A DNA stretch of 64,000 bases from Halomonas sp. MCCC 1A13316 (GTDB taxonomy: Bacteria; Pseudomonadota; Gammaproteobacteria; Pseudomonadales; Halomonadaceae): positions 2,418,001-2,482,000 of the forward strand of contig NZ_CP053382.1 of assembly GCF_014931605.1 (NCBI RefSeq), read 5' to 3'. The translations under genes and the position numbers were made by a program. The first letter of the stretch is position 1. Each line of letters starts with the position of its first letter. A model generated the notes under the pieces. It had not been told where the DNA came from and made no database searches. It worked only from the letters and a program-made list of their open reading frames with translations. Below are positions 8,672-17,697 of the stretch, one piece after another.

Positions 8672-9529
8672 TTATTCGTTACCGAGCTCAGGCAGTCCTG
8701 CCACCGGTTTCTGATAAGTATCAACAAAATCGGGCATATGTCCCGGTATAGTAGGCACCGTCACTCCGGGTATGTAGGAACTGACGATCTCCTCCCATTC
8801 TCCCGACTCGTAGATAGCCAGGATGCCTTGGTTAAGCTCGCCCAAGACCCCCTGGGGATCATCCTTGGGTACTGCCAGCGCCAGCGGAGCACGAATAAAG
8901 ATTTTTCCCGCCATCTTTATCGGCTTGCCCGCGTTGATATATTCCTGGGCAGAGGTATCGTCGACAATAACCGATGAGATGCGACCGATAGCCATGTCAT
9001 CCACCGCAGTAACATAGCTATCGTACTTCGCCAGCTCTACATCTACATCGCCCGTATCTACAACGTTTTCTTCCATCCATGCCTGCTGGGAGGAGCCGCC
9101 CTGGACACCGACCCGAGCACCGCAACATACCGCAGTGAAGACGTTAAGCTCCGAATCCTCAGGTACAAGGACGACATCATTGGTCTCCCACCATGGGATC
9201 GTGAAATCAATGTTCTGGCTGCGCTCCTCAGTTACGGTCAACCCGGTTGCAAGAATATCTATCTTTTCTGAAGCCAATGCGGGTATCAGAGAAGGAAACG
9301 GCATGTCCTGAAACTCGATTTCGAATCCCCTCTCTTCCGCAATAGCCTCCATGGCATCGATGGCAATCCCCTTGAAATCACCTGCCTCGACGTACGCCCA
9401 GGGCGGGAAGGAGGCTTCAACACCTACGGTGTATACTTCCTGAGCATGAGCGGAAGATACCAAACCGCCACCAATGAGCATCGCGCTAGCAAAAGTGGCT
9501 GAAAGCAGTGATGTTTTTGTTTGTTTCAT
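8672..9529 (-). CDS. Polar amino-acid ABC transporter substrate-binding protein
   Basis: This 285-residue periplasmic protein has a Sec signal peptide (KQTKTSLLSATFASAMLIGGG, cleavage probably after AHA near residue 29). The mature part follows the SBP_bac_3 fold: YTVGVEASFPPWAYVEAGDFKGIAIDAMEAIAEERGFE, then LIPALASEKIDILATGLTVTEERSQNIDFTIPWW. It captures the substrate for the permease/ATPase genes downstream. The pocket cannot be read well enough to name the ligand. A CC pair (VCCGARVGVQGG) in the hinge region is unusual for the family. It is the first gene of its operon; the promoter should lie in the 9530-9660 AT-richer stretch. Confidence 0.92.
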   Translation of the reverse strand: MKQTKTSLLSATFASAMLIGGGLVSSAHAQEVYTVGVEASFPPWAYVEAGDFKGIAIDAMEAIAEERGFEIEFQDMPFPSLIPALASEKIDILATGLTVTEERSQNIDFTIPWWETNDVVLVPEDSELNVFTAVCCGARVGVQGGSSQQAWMEENVVDTGDVDVELAKYDSYVTAVDDMAIGRISSVIVDDTSAQEYINAGKPIKMAGKIFIRAPLALAVPKDDPQGVLGELNQGILAIYESGEWEEIVSSYIPGVTVPTIPGHMPDFVDTYQKPVAGLPELGNE

Positions 9530-10192
9530 GGTCGACTCGCGCGTTGGTGAATTTGATTAGCACGTCAATCACTATGAGCAGAGCTATTCAGGCCTGTCAA
9601 ATTTCTGCTGCTAAGAAAAAATAGTTGCTTCACTGACCCCACCAACGTAGGTGCAATCGACATTGAATGCTAGTCCTGCCAGCGGCTAGCGATATTCTGT
9701 CCGAATCGCGATGTGCATAAGCTTGGGCAATGTTCGAACCCGCCTACACCCACCAGGCGATGTAAGACGACGCCGACGGGCACCATCAGCGTATTGAGAA
9801 GGCCATTGACTATATGGAAGCGATGATCGCCAGCATTGAGCAGACATATCGTGACCCCAGCTTTCAATGAAGTCATTGCACAAATTTCCGTCAACTATAA
9901 AGCGATCTTTGAAGCCTTCTGTGCGGTCAATGCCAGCGGGGCCAGACAGGCAATTGAGCATAGTGCACAAAGCTGGGAAACCAACCTTTCGAATCGCGAT
10001 TAATGCTATGACTTCTATGTGGGCGATCAGCTCAAACAGTACCGAGGTCTCGACATTCCTGTTCTAGTTGCCGCTGATGTCGTCGATGGCCAGTACTGCG
10101 TACTTACCGCCATTTGTTTCTATCTGGCCGGTGACTCGCCGGAAGTCTGGACTACCTATACTCACCGCCCACCCAACTGCCGGGGACAAGCT
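9530..10192 (+). other. Gene-poor stretch with decayed coding remnants, unrecognised
   Basis: No intact gene is visible here. Two plus-strand stretches read like protein ends: an alpha-helical piece ending YMEAMIASIEQTYRDPSFQ at a stop near 9870, and a second in another frame ending SAQSWETNLSNRD near 10002. Both look like helical regulator C-termini (for example GntR/FCD-type) but are too short and broken to assign. The promoter of the binding-protein gene should lie at the left end. A 24-base segment at 9732-9755 resembles a tRNA 3' end. Confidence 0.4.
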
Positions 10193-10840
10193 TCAATCTC
10201 GAGGAAAACGGGACTCAAGCTCGGCCACTTGCTCAGGCGTAAGGGCACGTGGATTCCGCCCATGCAGTAGCAAATAAAGCTTGGCGGTCTCCTCCAGTTC
10301 TTCTGTAGCATATACTGCTGCTTCCAAGCTCTTACCTGCAACCACTGGTCCATGATTGGCAAGAAGTACAGCGCTGTGTTTTCCCGCAAGGCCTCGCACT
10401 GCATCGCCCAGGGCGGGGTCACCTGGAAGGTGGTACGGCACCAGCGGCAACCTGCCTACACGCATGACGTAATAGGCCGTCAGCGGTGGAATGCAGTCAC
10501 AGGGGTCGATCTCGGGTAGGCAGGAAACTGCCACTGAGTGTGTGGAATGAAGATGCACGATAGCCCCGGATTGAGGCCGTTCGGCATACATCGCCATGTG
10601 CAGGAAATGTTCTTTGGTCGGCTTGTCGCCATCCTGCCAGCTGCCATCTCGTTCAAGGAGCGAAATTCGGGCCGGATCAAGGCGCCCCAGACAGACATTG
10701 GTAGGTGTCATCAGCCAACCGCCATCGTCGGTGCGTACACTGATGTTGCCGCTGGAGCCCATTGTCAGACCTCGATCGAACAGTGACTTGCCCAGGGTGG
10801 CGATCTGCTCTCGTAGACGGGACTCGTCAGAGATTCTCAT
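10193..10840 (-). CDS. otnC: Class II aldolase family; probable 3-oxo-tetronate 4-phosphate decarboxylase
   Basis: This 215-residue protein is of the fuculose-phosphate aldolase / ribulose-phosphate epimerase fold. The zinc ligands and catalytic acid are visible: Glu77 (TKEHFL), His96 and His98 (VHLHSTH) and His163 (LANHGP). It follows a DUF1537 kinase with a 4-base overlap (10837-10840). That is the classic OtnK-OtnC pair, in which OtnC decarboxylates 3-oxo-tetronate 4-phosphate to dihydroxyacetone phosphate in the cytosol. The assignment rests on family plus context; a fuculose- or ribulose-phosphate aldolase is the alternative. It is the last gene of the minus-strand LacI-kinase-kinase-aldolase set. 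Confidence 0.8.
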   Translation of the reverse strand: MRISDESRLREQIATLGKSLFDRGLTMGSSGNISVRTDDGGWLMTPTNVCLGRLDPARISLLERDGSWQDGDKPTKEHFLHMAMYAERPQSGAIVHLHSTHSVAVSCLPEIDPCDCIPPLTAYYVMRVGRLPLVPYHLPGDPALGDAVRGLAGKHSAVLLANHGPVVAGKSLEAAVYATEELEETAKLYLLLHGRNPRALTPEQVAELESRFPRD

Positions 10841-12147
10841 ACCCTGCCCTCCCCATCGGCCAGCTCTTCCAAGACTGTGAAGGCTTTGCTGAAGAAATCT
10901 TCACAGCCGAAATTGCCGGACTTGAGCGCGAGCGACAGTGGCGTATCACGTCCGGACAGTGGCGCCTGAGTCCAGGGGACACCCGGATCGATCTGTCCGC
11001 CGATGCGCAGCTGGCGGATGCCCAGGGCAGAGACTACCGCCCCAGACGTCTCGCCGCCGGCGACGACCAGCCGGCCCACATCTTCGTCATCAACCAGTGC
11101 GCGGGCCAGTTGCCCCATGGCCTGCTCGACCAGGCGGCCCGCCTGCTCGATTCCGAGTGCTGCCTGGGCGGCCTGCACTCGTTCGGGGTCGGCAGAGGCA
11201 TAGACCAAGACCGGACCGCCTGCCACAAGATGCTCACGCGCGAAGGCCAGGGCATGTTCCATGTGCCCTTCCCCTTCAGCCAGTGCCAGAGGGTCCAACC
11301 CAATGCCTGGATGACGTTCGAGGAAGCGGGACACCTGCCCCAGGGTAGCCCGCGAGCAGCTACCAGAAAGCACCAGGGCACCCCCGTTCGGCGAAGAGAG
11401 GCGTCCCGGCTCGGCGACCTCTTCCAGCCAATCGCGTCGACGATACTGCGCGGGGAGCGCCTGTCCCAACCCCGACCCCCCTGTGACCAGGGGATAATCG
11501 ACCAAGGCCTCGGCCAAAACGTCGAGATCATGTTCGTCCAACGTGTCGCATATGACATGCCGCATGCCCCGATCCGCGAGCGATTCGAGATGCTCGCGGG
11601 TAGCCTGGGCGCCACGGGCCAGTATGGAGCGAGGGGCCAGCCCTACGGGATGAGGAGACTGGCGGCCCAGCACGCGCACAAGATTCGAGTCGCTCATGGG
11701 ATTGAGCGGATGATGTTCCATACCGCTCTCGTTGAGCAGCCGATCGCCAACGAAGAGATGCCCCTGATAGACGGTGCGTCCATTGGCCGGGAAGGCAGGC
11801 ACCATGACGGTCTGGGTCGAGCCAAGGTACTCCAGCAGCGCATCGGCTACTGGGCCGATGTTACCTGCATCAGTTGAGTCAAAGGTCGAGCAGTACTTGA
11901 AGAAAACCTGGTGAACCCCCTGCGCCTGGAGCCATTCCAGCGCTGCGAGGGAATCGAGCACCGCCTGTCGAGCCGGAATGGAGCGGGACTTGAGCGCCAC
12001 GACCACAGCATCGACCTCACCTAGGTCAATTGAGTCATTAGGCACGCCTAGAAGCTGTACGCATCGCATCCCCGCCCGTACAAGATTGTTGGCGAGATCG
12101 GTGGCGCCTGTGAAATCATCGGCAATGGCTCCTAGAACAAGTCTCAT
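10837..12147 (-). CDS. otnK: Four-carbon acid sugar kinase (DUF1537), OtnK-like
   Basis: This 436-residue kinase has the N-terminal DUF1537 motif AIADDFTGATDLANNLVRAG, the FKYCSTFDST loop and a C-terminal nucleotide-binding part with VVAGGETSGAVVSALGI. Members phosphorylate 3-oxo-tetronates, threonate or related acids with ATP. The translationally coupled OtnC-like gene downstream favours 3-oxo-tetronate kinase. The upstream paralogue at 12284-13600 shares the same motifs but differs in sequence, so the locus encodes two kinases with probably different substrates. The 136-base gap to that paralogue shows no gene. Confidence 0.85.
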   Translation of the reverse strand: MRLVLGAIADDFTGATDLANNLVRAGMRCVQLLGVPNDSIDLGEVDAVVVALKSRSIPARQAVLDSLAALEWLQAQGVHQVFFKYCSTFDSTDAGNIGPVADALLEYLGSTQTVMVPAFPANGRTVYQGHLFVGDRLLNESGMEHHPLNPMSDSNLVRVLGRQSPHPVGLAPRSILARGAQATREHLESLADRGMRHVICDTLDEHDLDVLAEALVDYPLVTGGSGLGQALPAQYRRRDWLEEVAEPGRLSSPNGGALVLSGSCSRATLGQVSRFLERHPGIGLDPLALAEGEGHMEHALAFAREHLVAGGPVLVYASADPERVQAAQAALGIEQAGRLVEQAMGQLARALVDDEDVGRLVVAGGETSGAVVSALGIRQLRIGGQIDPGVPWTQAPLSGRDTPLSLALKSGNFGCEDFFSKAFTVLEELADGEGRV

Positions 12148-12283
12148 ATCGCAAATTCTCCATTTAGTGACGGCTACAGACAGTTCGATTCCTGCAAGTC
12201 GCTGGTTATTTCAAACGACCGAGGGTCAAGCTGGCCGGGCGAGAACACACACCATCATGAGCAGGTCAATAACGCACGGCCGC

Positions 12284-13600
12284 TTAAGTGCCCTGGCGCA
12301 CACGAGCGAAGAAGTCCTTGCCACCGATCTGCCCGCCCTTGAGCACAACCTCCAGCCCATCGATGGCAGCCCCCGAAGCTGACAGCCGGCATAGGTGGCC
12401 GCTCTGTTCTCCGTCGAAGGCGATCAGTTCGAGCGAATCGGCACCCATCTGGCGCATTGCATGACTGGAGGTATCACCCCCTGCGAAAACCACTCGCGGC
12501 AACAGTCCTCGTTCACGAAGCGCGCATGTCAAACGGGCATAAATCCCCCCCACGCTGCGGCTCAGGTGTTCAGCCGACAGCTTCGTTACCACATCACCTT
12601 GCTGACGTGTCGTGGCAACGGCAACATTTTTGCCTTGAGCCTGATACCAAGCCACCTTCTCGATCAAGCCAGACAATACCGCCTCGGGATCATCCAAAGC
12701 CGTTTCCGGCTGGAGTCCCAGCACCTCCCCCCCTCGTGACGAGAAGTCCTCCAGCTGCAACTGGGTCTGGGGAGAACAGCTACCCGACAACACCAGCAGA
12801 TGCCCAACGCCAGCGTAGTACTCAGGCAGCGGGAAGCGTTTATTCTCATCCAGACTGGCTAGGCGTCCCAGCGCATCGGCCAGACCCTGAGCGGCCACTG
12901 CCAATGTTTTACGCTGCTCAGCCAGCCGCATGATGAGAGATGCGGCATGCTCCAACTCCCTTTGATCAGTGGCGTCCAGCACCATAAAACTCTCGCGTGC
13001 AGCGGCATCAGCCATAACCTGCCAGCCGCCATCGGAATCTCGATAATCAAGCAACGTCACCGCGGCCGAGGGCAATGAAGTCTGATCAGCCAAGTGCCGG
13101 CGCAAGTCAGCCTCTTTCATCGGGGTAGAAGGATGGTGGGCCATGCCAGGGTGATGATCCAGCCGACAAATCGAGCCGGCATAACGTGTGAACAGATTGG
13201 AAAAGGCTGTAAAGCGGCCGAATGCCGGAGTGGCAGGCAACACCGGCAAGGCACATCCTGGCCAACGCTGTCTTGCCAACTCCATCACGTGGCCGATGCT
13301 CCCCACTTCGGGCGATGAGTCAAAAGTTGAGCACACCTTGTACTGTAGGATCCGCGGCTGCAGTTCCTCCATCAGAGCAAGAGATGGCTCGACCTCCCGC
13401 GTCATGGCTTCAGGTGACAAGCCACGGGCCGTGCCCGCCAGACCTACGACTTCAAGTTCGGTCGCCATCTCGCGGATCGTTTCGGGCTTGGCTGTCGAAA
13501 AAAATAATCGGCCCCTTAGGCCATGACGGCAGAACTGCGCCAGATTTTCGGTAGAACCAGTGAAATCATCACCATAAAAAGCCGCTAGTAACTGCTGCAT
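12284..13600 (-). CDS. Four-carbon acid sugar kinase family protein (DUF1537), second paralogue
   Basis: This 438-residue DUF1537 kinase has N-terminal FYGDDFTGSTENLAQF, YKVCSTFDSS and the C-terminal FAGGDTSSHAMRQMG. I start it at the ATG at 13600 because AAGGAG lies seven bases upstream; a TTG further up is not credible. The ENLAQF variant of the first motif separates it from the OtnK copy and is closer to acid-sugar kinases that act with RuBisCO-like proteins (for example 3-oxo-isoapionate kinase, OiaK). That substrate is an inference from the RuBisCO-like gene across the divergent promoter. It directly follows lacI and should be co-transcribed with it. Confidence 0.8.
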   Translation of the reverse strand: MQQLLAAFYGDDFTGSTENLAQFCRHGLRGRLFFSTAKPETIREMATELEVVGLAGTARGLSPEAMTREVEPSLALMEELQPRILQYKVCSTFDSSPEVGSIGHVMELARQRWPGCALPVLPATPAFGRFTAFSNLFTRYAGSICRLDHHPGMAHHPSTPMKEADLRRHLADQTSLPSAAVTLLDYRDSDGGWQVMADAAARESFMVLDATDQRELEHAASLIMRLAEQRKTLAVAAQGLADALGRLASLDENKRFPLPEYYAGVGHLLVLSGSCSPQTQLQLEDFSSRGGEVLGLQPETALDDPEAVLSGLIEKVAWYQAQGKNVAVATTRQQGDVVTKLSAEHLSRSVGGIYARLTCALRERGLLPRVVFAGGDTSSHAMRQMGADSLELIAFDGEQSGHLCRLSASGAAIDGLEVVLKGGQIGGKDFFARVRQGT

Positions 13601-13617
13601 GCTGGTTCTCCTTGCCT

Positions 13618-14664
13618 TCAAGTGCTTTCTCTCACCGTAAGTTCATAGCCGATGTCTACTTGAGGCGTTTTAGGCTGTTGGCCAGCGAGTCGGGTAAGCA
13701 GCAGCCTGGCCGCTTCGGCTCCCATCTCGAAGCGGGGCACCGTCACGGTAGAGAGTTGCGGAGTTAGGTGTTGACCGAGCGATAACCCAAGGTACCCGCC
13801 AATGGCGATCTCATCGGGAACACGGATCCCGCGTCGGTTTGCCTCCAAAAGCGCCCCAGCGGCCAGGTTATCGTTGGCGAAATGCAAAGCCTGCAAATCG
13901 GGCCGTCTGGCCATCGCCTCCTTGAAAAGTTCGCGCCCCATGTCATAGGAGGATGGCTCATCGCGCCGAAACTGCATATCACACTCCACCCCTGCCATCT
14001 CAAGTGCCTTCCGGTGGCCTTCAAAGCGCTGTAGGGCTCGATAGTCGCGTTGCATGCCTGCGCCGAGATACGCTATGCGTTGGTAGCCTCGATCCAGAAG
14101 ATGTCGCGCCATGCAGGCACCAACAGCGTAGTTGTCAACGCCCACGTTCATGTCAATGGCTTCATCACCCAATTCCATGATCTCGACGACTGGTCGGCCC
14201 CAGCTCTTGAGGCGCCGCACCGTGTGTTCGTTATGCCGCAAACCCGTCATGATCACACCTGAAGGCGAATATCCCAGCACGGAATCGACAAGGTCCGCCT
14301 CGCGGTTCAGGTCGAAGTCAGTCGAGCCCAACAGTACCTGATAACCGGCCTGCTCCAGCGTTTGCTGGATGCCATGTATCACTTCGATGAAGGTCAAGAT
14401 CGACAGCGAAGGCACCACGACGGGTATCACGCGAGTCTCGGCAGAGGCTAGGCCGCCGGCAATCAGGTTCGGCACATAGCCAAGACGCACCACGGCTTCG
14501 TCGATCCGCTCCCGTAACTTCGTTGAGACACGCTCTGGTGTCTTGAGGGCTCGAGACACAGTGATGGGGGCAACCCCTGCCTCCCGGGCCACATCTTCGA
14601 TGGTGACTCGATCCCCTCCCCGGTGACGCCTCCTGCCGCGCGTGCCGGGCTTCTGATTCTGCAT
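13618..14664 (-). CDS. LacI-family transcriptional regulator of the acid-sugar locus
   Basis: This 348-residue regulator has an N-terminal helix-turn-helix and hinge (VTIEDVAREAGVAPITVSRALKTPERVS, residues about 20-47, then LGYVPNLIAGGLAS). A periplasmic-binding-protein-like effector domain follows, ending near the C-terminus with the STVTVPRFEMGAEAARLLL segment. It is divergent from the RuBisCO-like/TRAP operon, and the 139-base gap contains a perfect 14-bp palindrome (14723-14736) of LacI type. It probably represses both directions until a sugar acid or phosphorylated intermediate binds. The kinase gene follows directly. The effector is unknown. Confidence 0.92.
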   Translation of the reverse strand: MQNQKPGTRGRRRHRGGDRVTIEDVAREAGVAPITVSRALKTPERVSTKLRERIDEAVVRLGYVPNLIAGGLASAETRVIPVVVPSLSILTFIEVIHGIQQTLEQAGYQVLLGSTDFDLNREADLVDSVLGYSPSGVIMTGLRHNEHTVRRLKSWGRPVVEIMELGDEAIDMNVGVDNYAVGACMARHLLDRGYQRIAYLGAGMQRDYRALQRFEGHRKALEMAGVECDMQFRRDEPSSYDMGRELFKEAMARRPDLQALHFANDNLAAGALLEANRRGIRVPDEIAIGGYLGLSLGQHLTPQLSTVTVPRFEMGAEAARLLLTRLAGQQPKTPQVDIGYELTVREST

Positions 14665-14722
14665 GGTTTTCCCCCGCCTGAAGGTTTCTTCGCGCTGTCA
14701 TGCTAATGGCGAATATCTCAAA

Positions 14723-14736
14723 TGGTAGCGCTACCA
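14723..14736. promoter_or_regulatory. Probable LacI-family operator in the divergent promoter
   Basis: A perfect palindrome, TGGTAGCGCTACCA, sits between the divergent lacI (start 14664) and the RuBisCO-like gene (start 14804). The central CG and the length are typical of LacI/GntR-type operators. The AT-rich flanks probably hold the -10 and -35 elements of one or both promoters. It is the only strong palindrome in this gap. Confidence 0.8.
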
Positions 14737-14803
14737 AAATTCCCGTGCTAGTTTTTTTGTAGGACAACGACAACAGACCGGCACACGCCGGCAGGAGCAA
14801 ACA

Positions 14804-16093
14804 ATGGCGAGCTCAATGCCAAGATCCGTTCCTGGCAGAATCAAGGCGAGCTACTGGATCGAAACACCTCTCGATCCGCATCGCGCCGCTGAGGCAATGG
14901 CTGGTGAGCAATCCTCAGGCACCTTTCTGAAGCTTGCCCGTGAAACCGACGAACTTCGTGATCGGCACGCCGCTCAGGTGGATTCGGTCACTCAGCTCAC
15001 AACAGCGGATACCCCCTCACTGCCCGGGGCAATGCCAGGCGAGGTCTATCATCGAGCCAACATCACCCTTTCATGGCCAACCATCAACGTGGGCACTTCT
15101 CTGCCCAACCTGATGGCAACCGTGCTAGGCAATCTGACCGAGCTTCGCGAACTCTCGGGCATCCGCCTTAGCCGGCTCGCCTTACCCGACGAATTCCTTG
15201 AGGCCCATCCTGGGCCGCGGTTTTCAATCACGGGCACTCGACAACTGACGGGCTGTAACGAAGGTCCACTGATCGGCACCATTATCAAGCCAAGCGTTGG
15301 GTTAACTCCGGAGGAAACTGCCGAGCTGGTGGGCGAGTTGATCGAAGCGGGCATCGATTTCATCAAGGACGATGAACTTATTGCCAATCCTCCCTACTCA
15401 CCGCTTGCCAAACGAGTTCCCGCCGTAATGCGAGTCATCAACGACTACGCTCAGAGGACGGGCCGCAAACCCATGTATGCTTTCAATATCACAGGTGATA
15501 TCGACGAGATGCGCCGCCAGCACGATCTTGTCGTTGAGCACGAAGGAACCTGCGTTATGGCGAGCATGAACTGGATTGGTTTGGCGTCGTTGCAAGCGCT
15601 GAGTCAACACACGAGCGTGCCTATACATGGCCATCGCAACGGCTGGGGACTTTTCTATCGAAGCCCTTCGATCGGAATCGACTATCCGGCGTATCAAACC
15701 CTATTGCGCCTGGCCGGCGCCGACCACCTTCATGTCAATGGATTAGGCAGCAAGTTCGCTGAAGCGGATGCTTCTGTCATCGACTCCGCCACGGCCTGCC
15801 TGACCCCCCTTCTCCATCGCAGCGAACGCGATGACCGCGCCATGCCGGTGTTCTCTTCAGCTCAGACCGTTCACCAGGCGTCCAACACCTTCAAGGCGCT
15901 GGGTTCGACCGATCTCATCTATACCTGTGGCGGAGGCATTATGGGCCACCCCAACGGTGTGGCAGCCGGCTGCCGCAGCATACGTGCCGCCTGGGCTGCA
16001 GCCGCAAGCGGCACGCCGCTTGGCGAGCATGCCCATCAGGAACCCGACCTGGAGGTCGCGTTGCGGGCCTTTGCCAGCCCGTTTTCAGGATGA
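14804..16093 (+). CDS. RuBisCO-like protein (form IV), probable oxo-acid-sugar-phosphate decarboxylase or transcarboxylase
   Basis: This 429-residue member of the RuBisCO large-subunit superfamily keeps most active-site residues: Lys162 in IIKPSVGL (equivalent of K175), the carbamylation/metal box Lys188-Asp189-Asp190-Glu191 (IKDDE), His275-Gly-His-Arg278, Lys317 in GLGSKF, and the phosphate-binding YTCGGGIMGHPNG segment. RuBisCO-like proteins with DUF1537 kinases include OiaX and OiaT of D-apiose catabolism, which decarboxylate or hydrolyse 3-oxo-isoapionate 4-phosphate. A similar reaction is likely here but unproven. AGGAG precedes the ATG by seven bases. It is the first gene of a plus-strand operon with a TRAP transporter and an SDR. 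True CO2 fixation is unlikely given the context and family. Confidence 0.88.
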   Translation: MASSMPRSVPGRIKASYWIETPLDPHRAAEAMAGEQSSGTFLKLARETDELRDRHAAQVDSVTQLTTADTPSLPGAMPGEVYHRANITLSWPTINVGTSLPNLMATVLGNLTELRELSGIRLSRLALPDEFLEAHPGPRFSITGTRQLTGCNEGPLIGTIIKPSVGLTPEETAELVGELIEAGIDFIKDDELIANPPYSPLAKRVPAVMRVINDYAQRTGRKPMYAFNITGDIDEMRRQHDLVVEHEGTCVMASMNWIGLASLQALSQHTSVPIHGHRNGWGLFYRSPSIGIDYPAYQTLLRLAGADHLHVNGLGSKFAEADASVIDSATACLTPLLHRSERDDRAMPVFSSAQTVHQASNTFKALGSTDLIYTCGGGIMGHPNGVAAGCRSIRAAWAAAASGTPLGEHAHQEPDLEVALRAFASPFSG

Positions 16094-16133
16094 AAGCAAG
16101 ACGCCACTCAAGCCCAATACAAGAGGCAATCCC

Positions 16134-17117
16134 ATGAAGACAACGACAGCAAGTGGAATCGTCCTCGCCGGTCTCGCCGGCCTCACCAGCCTCGGCCTCG
16201 CGACTCACGTCGCTGCTGCCGAGATCGCCATCGCCATCCATACCGAACCCTCCCACGCCATGTTCAAGGTCGGAGAGCGGCTCAAGGAGAGCATTGAGGA
16301 GCAAACCGACGGAGACTACACCGTTACCCTGCTGGGTACCGAGGTCGGAGGCGAGCGTGACCACCTGGAGGGCGCCAGCTATGGCGAGTACTCGATCGCA
16401 CTTGGTGGCTCCATGCCCATGACGCTATATGCCCCCGAATTCGCCGCCGCTGACCTTCCCTTCGTCTACAGCGGCAGCGATCAGGCACGCCAGGTGTATG
16501 AGGGCGAGACCGGTGATTTGCTTAACGAAAAGCTGGTCACCAACGGCAACATGCGTCTCGTGGGTCTCTCGGCTCGCAATCCACGCAATCTGACCTCGAA
16601 CTTCCCCGTGGAGACGCCTGAAGATATTCAGGGTGTACGTATGCGGGTGCCTGAAATCGCCCCCTGGATTCAGATCTGGGAAGAAATCGGTGCTTTGCCC
16701 AGCCCTATCGCCTGGCCGGAGGTATATACCTCGCTGCAAACAGGCGTCATTGATATGCAAGAGAACCCCGTCGACCTCATTCATTCAGGCAAGCTGTATG
16801 AGGTGCAAAGCCACATCAACCGTACCGAGCACGTCTATTCTTTCTTCCACTGGCTAATGAACGAGGACTTCTACCAAGGGCTGTCCGATAAGGATCGCGA
16901 AATCATTCTCGGCGCAATCGAGGAGGCCACCAGTTGGGGTAACGAGATGGTCGCCAACGGACAGGCGGAACTCTACGACGAGCTCAAGGAGCTTGGCATG
17001 ACGGTCGTCGAGCCTGATGTTGCAGCTTTCCGTACCGCAGCCGAGCCCGCTATCCGCGACATTGCCGAAACCTACCATCCCTCCGTGCGTGACTACGTTA
17101 CGTCACTGATCGAGTGA
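16134..17117 (+). CDS. TRAP transporter substrate-binding protein (DctP family)
   Basis: This 327-residue periplasmic binding protein has a signal peptide (MKTTTASGIVLAGLAGL, cleavage probably after AAA near residue 28). The DctP fold is clear: the MRVPEIAPWIQIWEEIGALPSPIAWPEVYTSLQTGVID segment contains the conserved Arg that clamps the substrate carboxylate and the helix-strand used by all TRAP receptors. I use the ATG at 16134 with AGAGG upstream rather than any earlier in-frame codon, because earlier codons overlap the RuBisCO-like gene. It should deliver a sugar acid to the DctQM membrane parts downstream. Confidence 0.93.
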   Translation: MKTTTASGIVLAGLAGLTSLGLATHVAAAEIAIAIHTEPSHAMFKVGERLKESIEEQTDGDYTVTLLGTEVGGERDHLEGASYGEYSIALGGSMPMTLYAPEFAAADLPFVYSGSDQARQVYEGETGDLLNEKLVTNGNMRLVGLSARNPRNLTSNFPVETPEDIQGVRMRVPEIAPWIQIWEEIGALPSPIAWPEVYTSLQTGVIDMQENPVDLIHSGKLYEVQSHINRTEHVYSFFHWLMNEDFYQGLSDKDREIILGAIEEATSWGNEMVANGQAELYDELKELGMTVVEPDVAAFRTAAEPAIRDIAETYHPSVRDYVTSLIE

Positions 17118-17124
17118 GATTCAC

Positions 17125-17144
17125 CCCGGCCCATGCGGGCCGGG
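17125..17144 (+). other. Stem-loop after the TRAP binding-protein gene
   Basis: A perfect 8-bp stem (CCCGGCCC with GGGCCGGG) and a 4-base loop lie eight bases after the stop codon and 40 bases before the DctQ start. There is no U-tract, so it is more likely an mRNA-stabilising or partial-termination element than a full terminator. Confidence 0.65.
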
Positions 17145-17184
17145 TCCCTAAACTCTCACAACCCATCTGCATCTGGAGGCGCCC

Positions 17185-17697
17185 GTGACCTTCGCGGAAC
17201 GCGTAACCCGTGCCAATGACCTATTCTGGCGGCTCCTGACTGCCATCGTGATGTCGGCCTTTGCCCTGATGCTGATCATCATGGCCATTCAGGTCATCTC
17301 ACGCTATGCCTTAGGCATAGCAGTATCATGGACTGACGAAGCGTCACGTTATCTCTTCCTGGCCGAGATCTTTCTTGGCTCAGTATTAGCTCTGCGTTAT
17401 CAGGAACACATCCGCATCACGCTGGTGACCGATATGTTGGGCACACGCCTACGACAGATCGCAGCGAGCCTGGCCGATATCATCTGCATCGTGGTCCTGG
17501 CGATGCTCGCCGTGGGCGGCTGGAACATGATGGAACGGACCGCTGGCGTACTGGCCAGTACGTTTCGAATGAGCTTCTCCTATATCTACCTGATCCAAAT
17601 GATTTCCGCATTGATGATGATCGGGCTACTGATCGGAGACCTATATCGGCGCCTGTTCGTCAAGCTGCCCTCTCACCACATTGACCGGAGTGAATGA
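17185..17697 (+). CDS. TRAP transporter small permease (DctQ family)
   Basis: This is a 170-residue four-helix membrane protein. The family signature is visible as VISRYALGIAVSWTDEASRYLFLAEIFLGSVLALRY, with the conserved W-x-[DE]-E motif at the end of helix 2. The start is GTG at 17185 behind a clear GGAGG site. It overlaps the DctM start by four bases, so the two are translationally coupled. It partners the large permease in the inner membrane and docks the binding protein. Confidence 0.92.
   Translation: MTFAERVTRANDLFWRLLTAIVMSAFALMLIIMAIQVISRYALGIAVSWTDEASRYLFLAEIFLGSVLALRYQEHIRITLVTDMLGTRLRQIAASLADIICIVVLAMLAVGGWNMMERTAGVLASTFRMSFSYIYLIQMISALMMIGLLIGDLYRRLFVKLPSHHIDRSE

Noticed and set aside
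10762..11877. A 371-codon plus-strand frame opposite the otnK-like gene
   Set aside because: It lies antisense to a kinase with clear DUF1537 motifs; the frame is open only because of codon bias.
14804..16093. True RuBisCO and a CO2-fixing Calvin cycle
   Set aside because: The protein is RuBisCO-like form IV in length and motif details, no phosphoribulokinase or small subunit is present, and the neighbours are acid-sugar kinases and a TRAP importer.
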